The notes under the pieces: generated by a model | Told to the model about the DNA's origin: nothing | Seen by the model: only the letters and a program-made list of their open reading frames with translations | The model's database searches: none | Translations under genes and position numbers: made by a program | Part shown: one piece after another, positions 7,226 to 13,422 of the stretch | Numbering within the stretch: the stretch's first letter is position 1 | How the letters are laid out: the number at the start of each line of letters is the position of its first letter | From: Methanosarcinales archaeon | GTDB lineage: Archaea > Halobacteriota > Syntropharchaeia > Alkanophagales > Methanospirareceae | Direction of reading: 5' to 3' | Assembly: GCA_030665925.1 (NCBI GenBank) | Contig: DAOUYX010000022.1 | Span: 1 to 13,568 of the forward strand | DNA length: 13,568 nucleotides

Positions 7226-7300
7226 GCTCCGGTAGTGTAGCTCGGCCAATCATCTCGGCCTTTCGAGCCAAGGACTCGGGTTCAAATCCCGACCGGAGCA
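7226..7300 (+). tRNA. tRNA-Glu, anticodon TTC
   Basis: The acceptor stem GCTCCGG pairs with CCGGAGC, discriminator A at 7300. The anticodon loop CTTTCGA (7260-7266) gives TTC at 7262-7264. The T arm TCGGG/CCCGA is perfect around TTCAAAT. The D stem has three pairs and a T-T, usual for Glu. The anticodon stem TCGGC/GCCAA has one C-A mismatch (7256 with 7270, positions 28 and 42). There is no intron and no encoded CCA, as is common in archaea. Confidence 0.95.
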
Positions 7301-7329
7301 ATATTTTACCGGTAAATTTGTTATTGCGT

Positions 7330-7543
7330 GTGTCGAAAAAAAGAATTGTGATAGAGAGACTGGAGAACGGACTCAGGAAATACCTACCGGGCTGAGCTGT
7401 TTTTAGAAGAACTATTTGAGGGTGTAAGAAAGTACGACAAAGAGCTGGTTGCGATTTTGAAAAAGCGAGGTGTGGTTGATAGTGATGAGTTGTTGAATGA
7501 GCCCGATATAGATCCAAGAGAAAGCGATCTTGTAAACAAATAA
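7330..7543 (+). pseudogene. Small frameshifted gene or two mini-ORFs, unrecognised
   Basis: A GTG at 7330 opens a coding-like frame (SKKRIVIERLENGLRKYLPG) ending at TGA 7393-7395. A frame offset by one base continues coding-like from 7391 (AELFLEELFEGVRKYDKELV, then a Lys/Arg-rich and an acidic segment) to TAA at 7541-7543. Joined by a single-base shift near 7390, these would give a charged protein of about 71 residues. It may be a small gene broken by a one-base indel, or two chance frames. I do not recognise it. It begins only 30 bases after the tRNA. Confidence 0.35.
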
Positions 7544-7583
7544 GCCGCTCATAGTTAAGAGGGTATTATAAGGGCTATTTGAT

Positions 7584-7748
7584 TTTTTTTATACGAAAGA
7601 ACTGCCCATAGGGAATGCCCCGGGATTTTTGCTGCCCGATAGGTTGAGACAAATTGGTTAGGATAAAAGTATCGCAAAAGTTGTTTTCGTAGTTGATAGG
7701 TGTGTTGGTAAATGTACGTTAGGTTGGCATCCAATTTTTAAAAATTGA
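7584..7748 (+). pseudogene. Broken coding-like segment with internal TAG
   Basis: One frame reads YTKELPIGNAPGFLLPDRL (from about 7590) and then meets a TAG at 7659-7661. The same frame goes on as DKSIAKVVFVVDRCVGKCTL and ends at TGA 7746-7748. The composition on both sides of the TAG resembles real protein. No start codon with a ribosome site is visible. I take it as a gene fragment, family unknown. The remaining parts of 7301-7893 (7544-7583 and 7749-7850) show only A/T- and pyrimidine-rich sequence. Confidence 0.28.
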
Positions 7749-7852
7749 AAAATAAAAAGAAGGTTTTAAAAATCAAACCGCCTTTATTCCTCCTTTATTT
7801 CGTTTATTATTTTATTCTCTTCTCCGCCTGCGGTAGTTGAATAAGAACGTCA

Positions 7853-7893
7853 TTTATATATATCAAACCGGCTAAGGGGAAAGATAAAAACGC
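7853..7893 (+). promoter_or_regulatory. TATA promoter of the uppP operon
   Basis: TTTATATATA at about 7853-7862 predicts transcription from about 7883, giving a leader of about ten bases before the ATG at 7894. The GGGGA at 7876-7880 would lie upstream of that start, so it is unlikely to act as a ribosome site. Confidence 0.55.
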
Positions 7894-8670
7894 ATGGACC
7901 TTATACAATCAACTCTATTAGGCGTGCTCCAGGGGATCACGGAATGGCTTCCAATTAGTAGTCAGGGCCAGACGGTGCTCGTTATGCTAAATTTTATGCA
8001 GATAGAACCGGAGACTGCTCTATCAGTTGCTGTTTTCCTCCACATAGGCACAATGCTTGCGGTTCTTATCAGATTCAGAGCGGATTTTTTGGCAATGTTA
8101 AACCTGGAGTCAAAACTGTTGAAGGTCATCGTCGTTGCAACCATATCAACGGGAATCACCGCACTGCCTCTTCTCTTCTTCGTCAAGAACCTGTTCCAGA
8201 CCGGCGAATTTGCAACGGTTCTGATTGGCATTATGCTGATACTAACCGGGATAATGCTCGGAGTTCAAAGGCGATCGGGCAACAGCTACCGAACTCTCGA
8301 CGAGATAACGACGAAAGATATGGTATTTGCAGGGCTTGCACAGGGATTCTCTATTCTACCCGGAATCTCCAGATCAGGAACTACTATTACTATCTTGTTG
8401 ATGCTGGGCATCAAACAGGATCTTGCGTTGAAGCTATCATTTCTCATGAGCGTTCCGGCGGTGTTGGGTGCTGTCGTAATGTTTGATATTTGGAAATTGT
8501 CAGTTATTGCACCAAGCGATGCCGCCATTATGGTACTGTCATCACTTGTAGTGGGATATGCAACAATGAGTATGCTCTTACGATTTGCAAAGAGGGTGAA
8601 TTTCGCGATTTTTTGCGTTTCCTTAGGTGGACTGACGCTTTTATTATCGCAGATAATGATACTATTGTAG
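7894..8670 (+). CDS. uppP: Undecaprenyl-diphosphatase-type UppP/BacA, polyprenyl diphosphate phosphatase
   Basis: 258 residues, very hydrophobic, matching the BacA family in length and in its two signature regions: GITEWLPISSQGQ (14-26, with catalytic-type Glu17) and LPGISRSGTTI (155-165, with Arg160). The enzyme removes a phosphate from polyprenyl diphosphate (in archaea presumably a dolichol-like lipid) so the carrier can be reused for glycan assembly. About seven to eight membrane segments are visible. The His found in bacterial PxSSxGH motifs is Gln26 here. The next gene, 40 nt on, loads sugar onto the same lipid carrier, supporting the assignment. The ATG at 7894 follows a clear TATA box. 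Confidence 0.92.
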   Translation: MDLIQSTLLGVLQGITEWLPISSQGQTVLVMLNFMQIEPETALSVAVFLHIGTMLAVLIRFRADFLAMLNLESKLLKVIVVATISTGITALPLLFFVKNLFQTGEFATVLIGIMLILTGIMLGVQRRSGNSYRTLDEITTKDMVFAGLAQGFSILPGISRSGTTITILLMLGIKQDLALKLSFLMSVPAVLGAVVMFDIWKLSVIAPSDAAIMVLSSLVVGYATMSMLLRFAKRVNFAIFCVSLGGLTLLLSQIMILL

Positions 8671-8700
8671 TAAGTAACAAAGACTAATAACCGGATAAAC

Positions 8701-8706
8701 GGTGAT
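8701..8706 (+). promoter_or_regulatory. Shine-Dalgarno GGTGAT choosing the start of the transferase gene
   Basis: GGTGAT matches the 16S 3' end and lies four bases before the ATG at 8711. Alternative starts GTG 8702 and ATG 8705 overlap this site, so 8711 is favoured. Confidence 0.5.
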
Positions 8707-8710
8707 GACG

Positions 8711-9712
8711 ATGCAGACGATAGAATTGACCGCTGTAATGCTACTCGCGTCCTTCGCGATTGTTATGGTGGTAATGCCGCGCTTCATAGAGAAACTAAAG
8801 AAAAGAGGCACCGTAGCTACCGATCAGTACAAGAGAGATTCGAGAAAGATACCCACATGGGGCGGGGTTGCGATTCTTGCCGTGGTCTTCTTACTGTTCG
8901 GCATAGCAACTCTGCTTGAATATCTCCCGGCTCCTTTTTCAGTTCCTATTCGAGTAACGGGAGTGGATTGGGCAATACTGGTAGTAGCAGGCTTGTTTGG
9001 CGCTTTTGGTTTAGTTGACGACTTTGTTGATGTTGGCAGACCTGTGAAAATACTCATGCTCTTCTTCTTCTCTTATCGGTTAATCTTTGCGATAGGATCG
9101 ACAATAGTTACGATTCCGTTTATAGGAAGCTTCGACTTTGGCGCTTATTATCTCTTTCTGATCGTTCCTATTTATGTATTGGTAGCAGCGAACCTCGTGA
9201 ATATGCATTCGGGATTTAACGGGCTGGCATCCGGGCTATCGGGCATTGTACTTGCATTCTTACTGGTCAAATTCATATTGACAGGCTATGACGGCGTTTT
9301 CGTGCTGAGTTGTCTCACCGGAGCCACTGTCGGCTTCTTATGGTATAACTGGTATCCAGCCAGGATATTTATGGCTAATATTGGCTCCTTGTCCTTAGGA
9401 GCTGCTATCGGTGCTGCGATTGTAGTATCAGGCTTTCTGGTGTCAGGGTTCATCATGCTCATACCGCATACGATCAATTTCTTGATGTATGTTTACTGGC
9501 GGCTCATGCACAAGTTGCATCCAGAGGACTGGCGATGGAGTATAGAGAAGTTCGGAAAAGTTCGTGGGGATGGAACGCTTGGGGTTCCGAATCCGTTGAC
9601 ACTGAAATGGGTGCTGCCATATTATTTCAGAATGACAGAGAAGCAAGCGGTACTGGCAATGTATGCGTTAACATTACCTTTCTGCATTATTGGACTGTTT
9701 ATCCCGTATTGA
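8711..9712 (+). CDS. Polyprenyl-phosphate N-acetylhexosamine-1-phosphate transferase (GPT/MraY family)
   Basis: A 333-residue polytopic membrane protein of glycosyltransferase family 4 (COG0472). It transfers a sugar-1-phosphate from a UDP-sugar to a polyprenyl/dolichyl phosphate, the first step of N-glycan or other lipid-linked glycan assembly. Seen: an N-terminal helix, the cytoplasmic loop with RDSRKIPTWGG, the Asp pair in GLVDDFVDVGRPVK (DD at 103-104), NLVNMHSGFNGLASG (161-175), and YPARIFMANIGSLSLG (215-230). About ten membrane segments. In the last motif the bacterial consensus Gly-Asp is Ala-Asn. A Trp-rich loop HPEDWRWSIEKFGK precedes the conserved VPNPLTLKW. It follows uppP by 40 nt on the same strand, an evident operon for the lipid-carrier cycle. 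The sugar (GlcNAc is usual) is not determinable. Confidence 0.88.
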   Translation: MQTIELTAVMLLASFAIVMVVMPRFIEKLKKRGTVATDQYKRDSRKIPTWGGVAILAVVFLLFGIATLLEYLPAPFSVPIRVTGVDWAILVVAGLFGAFGLVDDFVDVGRPVKILMLFFFSYRLIFAIGSTIVTIPFIGSFDFGAYYLFLIVPIYVLVAANLVNMHSGFNGLASGLSGIVLAFLLVKFILTGYDGVFVLSCLTGATVGFLWYNWYPARIFMANIGSLSLGAAIGAAIVVSGFLVSGFIMLIPHTINFLMYVYWRLMHKLHPEDWRWSIEKFGKVRGDGTLGVPNPLTLKWVLPYYFRMTEKQAVLAMYALTLPFCIIGLFIPY

Positions 9713-9779
9713 TTTCATTTTTGATAAAAACGTTTTAACGCAAAGGCCGCCTTATCACTGCCTATTCAAAGCCATTTTC

Positions 9780-9908
9780 ATGTTGCTTCTTACAGTCAAC
9801 GACCTGAAGACCATCAACATCCCGCTTCGAGCGAGTGGTGAAAAATCTATAGCTTTCACCGTTGCAAGTCCCTCAACACTTATAGATTACACTCCGAAAA
9901 AGCGATGA
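9780..9908 (+). other. Short open frame upstream of the IS transposase, doubtful
   Basis: ATG at 9780 begins 42 codons (VNDLKTINIPLRASGEKSIA and onward) ending TGA 9906-9908, overlapping the transposase remnant's ATG at 9905 as ATGA. No ribosome site is obvious. It contains the inverted repeat 9837-9860, so it may be the non-coding left end of the insertion sequence. The rest of 9713-9779 is A/T-rich read-out of the previous gene, and I see nothing else there. Confidence 0.15.
9837..9860. repeat. Inverted repeat near the left side of the IS remnant
   Basis: GGTGAAA (9837-9843) and TTTCACC (9854-9860) form a perfect 7-bp stem around ten bases. It lies 45 bases before the transposase start. 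It could be an operator, a terminator, or part of the element end. A smaller hairpin CGCT-TCG-AGCG lies just before it (about 9823-9833). Confidence 0.4.
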
Positions 9909-10772
9909 AGATGAAAACCAAATATAAGAGAATTTTGAACACACTTACGAATTTCGCGTTGAAGGAGGCGTACAAGCGAGTGGAACGGCTTGGCGATAGG
10001 CTGGCGGAGATTGAATCGGTGATAGATTGGGAAGCGTTTCTTTCGCCCGATTGTGGGTGATATGTACGATAACAGGAGTGAACGGGGCGGTATGCCGAAC
10101 ATAGATGAGGTGGAAATGATCAAGCTGCTCGTGCTCCAGCAGTGGCACGGGCTATCCGATCCGAGTTCGAGAAGCAGGCGGCAGACAGGCTCTCGTTCAG
10201 GAAGTTTCTTGGATTTCCAGAGGATGTCACTGATTTTACTTTAAGCTTGTATGGAATTTCAGAGAGCGATTGGCGAAGACCAGTAAAGACCGAGCGATCT
10301 GGGCGGAACTCCAGCGACAACCGGACGCTTTTTGTCTGAAGGTGAAGAAGGGGATAGTCCAGGATGCGACGTTTATTACCGCGGATTCCGGGCATGCGAA
10401 GACCGATACTCCGCGCGGAGACGAAGCGCAAACGCGAAGGAGCAAGGATGGCACAGGGACAAAGAAGGGCAGTAAATCCTATTTCGGCTACAAGCTTCAC
10501 ACGAAACTGGATACAGAGCACGGCCTCATTCGCGAGCTCGAAACGACCACTGCATCGGTTCACGACAGCAAAATAGATCTTTCAAAAAGAGGCGAAGTCG
10601 TGTACCGAGATAGAGTATCAGGGCGCGAAGAGCGAGGGGTACTCAGCGACGATGAAACTAGGTGCTCGTGATCATCCTCTTGGCATTATAGATAAGTTGC
10701 GGAATCTCAGAATCAGCAAGAAGAGAGCGCCCGTTGAGCGGCACTATGCGGCGATTAAGAGGGTATTCAAAG
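9905..10772 (+). mobile_element. Degraded IS5-family insertion sequence
   Basis: The extent is defined by the transposase remnant. The right end is lost: similarity stops where the stop codon of larE begins. No terminal inverted repeats or target duplication could be paired by eye. The left boundary may lie further left, in 9713-9904. Confidence 0.7.
9905..10772 (+). pseudogene. IS5-family DDE transposase, frameshifted and 3'-truncated
   Basis: Coding similarity runs through three frames in five segments: from 9905 (MKMKTKYKRILNTLTNFALK), about 10045-10162 (DMYDNRSERGGMPNIDEVEM), about 10163-10240 (AADRLSFRKFLGFPEDVTDF), about 10250-10612 (GIVQDATFITADSGHAKT, KKGSKSYFGYKLHTKLDTEH) and 10616-10772 (YQGAKSEGYSATMK, APVERHYAAIKRVFK). 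The N-terminal helix-turn-helix-like DUF772 region and the DDE catalytic domain are both recognisable, and the catalytic codons remain: Asp 10363-10365, Asp 10609-10611, Glu 10736-10738. Breaks: a TTTC duplication at 10037-10044, loss of one base near 10163, a shift near 10245, loss of two bases near 10614. The C-terminal end is missing. The gene cannot make transposase. Confidence 0.9.
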
Positions 10773-11591
10773 TTAAACTTCAATATCCATACTCCCACTC
10801 CGGTAGCCTTCAAGGTCGAGCGTGACGTAAGTGAACCCAAGCGCCTTCAGTTTCCTTGATACTGCATTAAGCACTTCAAAATCACAAAAATCTTCCAGTT
10901 CTTCATTAGCAATCTCTATTCTCGCTATTCCTCCATGATGCAGTCGAACCCTGAGTTGCTTGAACCCCAAATCTTTCAAGAACTCCTCTGCCGATTCTAT
11001 CATCTTAAGTTTTTCCTTCGTTAGCCGCTCGCCGTATTCTACCCTTGTAGCCAAACAAGGCGAAGAGGGCTTATCCCAAAACGGTAGCCCTATCCCTTTC
11101 GCTATTTGCCGCACCTCATACTTTGTTATGCCCACTTCGACAAGGGGATGCCATACACCTTCTTCTTCGGCAGCGGCAAGACCCGGACGGTATTCACCAA
11201 AGTCGGAAACAGTAGCACCTTCCGCAAAGGTTTTTATGCCCTCCGCAGCCGCAATGCCCTTTAATAGCTTTACAAATTCTCGCTTGCAATAATAGCATCT
11301 GTCATGCGGATTTTTAACAAAATCGTTGTTCCGCTGCCACGGAAACGGCACGATCTTATGCGCGATGCCTGTGTCGGTCACAAAACTCTTAACCAGCTCC
11401 AATTCCCGCCGTGGGAACAGCTCACTGTCTATCGTTACAGCTAAGACGCGCTCTTTGCCCAGTACATCAGAAGCAACCTTCAGCAATAAGCCACTATCAA
11501 CACCACCTGAGAAAGCAACAAGTAACTTCCCTTTTTTCCCTATTTTTCTTCTCAGTTCTTCAAGTTTCTTTCGCACGGTGAGTTCGAGCAT
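10773..11591 (-). CDS. larE: LarE-type ATP-dependent sulfur transferase
   Basis: 272 residues of the PP-loop LarE family. The ATP site is AFSGGVDSG (26-34). NPHDRCYYCKREF (94-106) carries Cys99 and Cys102. FGEYRPG follows at about 131-137, then KPSSPCLATRVEYGE (174-188) with Cys179 at the position of the sacrificial cysteine of Lactobacillus LarE. The C-terminal ferredoxin-like domain ends GYRSGSMDIEV, normal for the family. LarE adenylates and sulfurates the carboxylates of pyridinium biscarboxylate to make the nickel-pincer cofactor; members with three cysteines may hold a 4Fe-4S cluster and use supplied sulfide. No larA, larB or larC is nearby, so the substrate is not certain. The start ATG at 11591 lies opposite a divergent gene sharing one TATA element; a GTG at 11576 is an alternative. 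The stop abuts the degraded IS. Confidence 0.88.
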   Translation of the reverse strand: MLELTVRKKLEELRRKIGKKGKLLVAFSGGVDSGLLLKVASDVLGKERVLAVTIDSELFPRRELELVKSFVTDTGIAHKIVPFPWQRNNDFVKNPHDRCYYCKREFVKLLKGIAAAEGIKTFAEGATVSDFGEYRPGLAAAEEEGVWHPLVEVGITKYEVRQIAKGIGLPFWDKPSSPCLATRVEYGERLTKEKLKMIESAEEFLKDLGFKQLRVRLHHGGIARIEIANEELEDFCDFEVLNAVSRKLKALGFTYVTLDLEGYRSGSMDIEV

Positions 11592-11607
11592 GGTGGATAA
11601 AGCGTAT

Positions 11608-11618
11608 GTTTTATATAG
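11608..11618. promoter_or_regulatory. Shared TATA box between larE and the DUF1614-like gene
   Basis: TTTATATA at 11610-11617 is nearly symmetric. Its centre is about 30 bases before the rightward ATG (11644) and about 22 bases before the leftward ATG (11591). It is the only good TATA element in the 52-base gap, so it probably serves both directions, with leaderless or nearly leaderless transcripts. Confidence 0.5.
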
Positions 11619-11643
11619 TATTGCGTATCAACATTTTAAAAGG

Positions 11644-12366
11644 ATGAGAAAAATAGTGAACAAGCCGCAGTTGAAGCCGCTTGTGTTCTATGGACTGTTA
11701 CTTATACCAACCGTTTTTTTATGTTGTGACCAGAACTTGGAAAAAAACTCGATCTTCTTCGTTGTTATTCTCGCGATGCTCCTGACAAGCGTAATAGAAA
11801 TTCCTATACTCACAGTGCGAACCAAAAAGCCGGATTATAGCGAGAGCGAAGCGCGATGCATCGGTGAAATTTACGGCGTGCCGATAGCAGAGGAACTACA
11901 TGCTGACGCAGAAAAGAGATATAAGACACGTATAACGCTGAATATGGGTGGCTTTATTATACCGCTGCTCTTCTCGCTCTATCTGCTGCTCTTTTTCGAT
12001 CAGATGGAAAGCTATCCGCTACCACTGCTGGAAGTGACAATGGTTACCTTACTCATGACGCTCATTTCCTATATGCTTGCAGAAGTGAAAGGCGGTGTCG
12101 GCATAATAGTTCCGAACTATGCGGGCCTATTTGCGATTCCGCTTGGACTTATACTTGCGCCACAAGGACTGCCACTTGAGATAATAGCAAAGGTATTGAT
12201 ATTCGTCCCCGCGATCTTTGGCATACTGCTGGGAATACTGATAACATTGGTAACACTGCCCCGGGAAGAGGTGGGAAGTGCGTTCTTTAATATCGGTGGC
12301 ATTGGCAGTTTTTACACCTTATACCTCATCTCCTTCTTAGCATTAGTGATTGGAAGTATAGCATAA
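11644..12366 (+). CDS. DUF1614-like archaeal membrane protein
   Basis: 240 residues, six or seven hydrophobic segments (about 12-28, 36-56, 101-118, 127-146, 155-172, 180-204, 222-239). The pattern matches DUF1614 (COG4089) from memory: TLNMGGFIIPLLFSLYLL (98-115), the GVGIIVPNYAG loop (151-161), and a C-terminal FFNIGGIGSF (214-223) where the family shows an IGGAGTF-type motif. Function unknown. The open frame extends back to 11326, opposite larE, but the TATA box at 11610-11617 makes the ATG at 11644 the best start. An internal hydrophilic segment (57-97) is acidic and may be cytoplasmic. tyrA follows 57 nt on and may be co-transcribed, though it has its own ribosome site. Confidence 0.75.
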   Translation: MRKIVNKPQLKPLVFYGLLLIPTVFLCCDQNLEKNSIFFVVILAMLLTSVIEIPILTVRTKKPDYSESEARCIGEIYGVPIAEELHADAEKRYKTRITLNMGGFIIPLLFSLYLLLFFDQMESYPLPLLEVTMVTLLMTLISYMLAEVKGGVGIIVPNYAGLFAIPLGLILAPQGLPLEIIAKVLIFVPAIFGILLGILITLVTLPREEVGSAFFNIGGIGSFYTLYLISFLALVIGSIA

Positions 12367-12411
12367 GGAGGACTGATTGGGCTTAAACGGTTATTACAAA
12401 GTTATAATAGC

Positions 12412-12417
12412 AGGTGA
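12412..12417 (+). promoter_or_regulatory. tyrA: Shine-Dalgarno AGGTGA of tyrA
   Basis: AGGTGA lies about six bases before the ATG at 12424 and complements the 16S 3' end. It fixes this start and suggests tyrA is translated from a leadered, possibly bicistronic, message. Confidence 0.6.
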
Positions 12418-12423
12418 GTTAAT

Positions 12424-13371
12424 ATGCGAATAACGATACTCGGCGGTGCCGGAGGAATGGGTGAATGGTTTGCCCGTTTTTTCAAAGATAACAACTGTGA
12501 TGTGCGGATAGTGGATATAAGCGATAAAACAGAGCTGGTAGCAAATGAACTGGGAGTACAATTTTCGACTGCGGATATTTTAAAGGTGGATGCAGGAGTT
12601 CTAAAAGAAGCGTTTGCAAATACAGACGTAGTGCTCGTCTCGGTACCCATAGACATAACAGAACGCGTGATCGAGCGTGTGGGACCGGCACTGCAGGAAG
12701 GTTCGCTATTGATGGACGTAACATCAGTGAAAAGAGCCCCTGTGGCGATGATGGAGAAATGCACTACTGAGGGTGTGGAAGTTCTTGGCACGCATCCTTT
12801 ATTCGGCCCTTCTGCGAAGAGTCTGCGTGGTATGCCGGTCATATTCGTGCCGATACGAAAAGGGCTGCTCTATGAAGAGATATACGACATATTTGAGCGA
12901 CACGGAGCGAAAATCGAACTTTTAACTGCTGATGAGCACGATGAGATAATGGCGGTAATTCAAGGACTGCCACATTTTATCCTCTTCTCCTATGGCATTA
13001 CGTTAAAGGATCTCAATTTTGACATTGAACGGGCAAGAATATTTATGGGTCCGATGTACGAGGTGGTTCTGGATTTTGTGGGTCGGTTGTTACATCAAGA
13101 TCCACAGCTCTACGCACAGATACAGACGAATTTCGAGATGAATGCGGTACACGAGACTTTCTTAGCGGCTGCCACGAGGTTATCCAAGTTGGTGTCTGAG
13201 GGAAACGTGGATGCAATTATGGAGGAGATGCAGATGGCGAAACGACATTTCGGGAATACCGGGGGCGCGATGAGAGATTCGGATAGGATAATAGAGGAGA
13301 AGATAAAACTGTCTTTTAAAAATGAAGCGTTACCATCGCCCGATCGCAAAAAGAAAGCTTGGCCAGAGTGA
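12424..13371 (+). CDS. tyrA: Prephenate dehydrogenase (tyrosine biosynthesis)
   Basis: 315 residues. The N-terminal Rossmann domain opens MRITILGGAGGMGEWFARFF with a GxGGxG-type loop; Asp31 at the end of strand 2 (VRIVDIS) suggests NAD rather than NADP. VSVPID (72-77) and DVTSVK (98-103) follow, then the catalytic-His region LGTHPLFGPS (121-130, His124) and IQGLPHFILFSYG (179-191, His184). The helical C-terminal domain (to about 290) matches monofunctional TyrA. No chorismate mutase, prephenate dehydratase or ACT domain is fused, and the last 25 residues are charged and variable. It would oxidatively decarboxylate prephenate to 4-hydroxyphenylpyruvate. No other aromatic gene is in the window. 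Arogenate use cannot be excluded. Confidence 0.9.
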   Translation: MRITILGGAGGMGEWFARFFKDNNCDVRIVDISDKTELVANELGVQFSTADILKVDAGVLKEAFANTDVVLVSVPIDITERVIERVGPALQEGSLLMDVTSVKRAPVAMMEKCTTEGVEVLGTHPLFGPSAKSLRGMPVIFVPIRKGLLYEEIYDIFERHGAKIELLTADEHDEIMAVIQGLPHFILFSYGITLKDLNFDIERARIFMGPMYEVVLDFVGRLLHQDPQLYAQIQTNFEMNAVHETFLAAATRLSKLVSEGNVDAIMEEMQMAKRHFGNTGGAMRDSDRIIEEKIKLSFKNEALPSPDRKKKAWPE

Positions 13372-13380
13372 ATCCAAAAA

Positions 13381-13422
13381 GTTCTTATAGACGCTTCACA
13401 TAGAGACTTATAGGGAGAAGAA
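13381..13422 (+). promoter_or_regulatory. Promoter and ribosome site of the last gene
   Basis: AAAAAGTTCTTATAG (about 13376-13390) is TATA-like and 33 or more bases before the ATG at 13423. GGGAG at 13413-13417 lies five bases before the ATG and could act as a Shine-Dalgarno site. Confidence 0.4.

Noticed and set aside
7226..7300. tRNA-Glu as an attachment site for an integrated element
   Set aside because: No second copy of the tRNA 3' end and no integrase gene were found in the window.
7584..7748. TAG as a pyrrolysine codon
   Set aside because: No start codon, no recognised family and no pyl genes in view; the surrounding region is full of broken frames, so a pseudogene is far likelier.
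9887..10563. Minus-strand open frames across the IS remnant
   Set aside because: The plus strand carries clear transposase motifs over the same bases, so these are shadows.
11326..11643. Long N-terminal extension of the DUF1614-like protein antisense to larE
   Set aside because: Its composition (Ser/Thr-rich) is that of an antisense shadow, and the promoter lies downstream of it.
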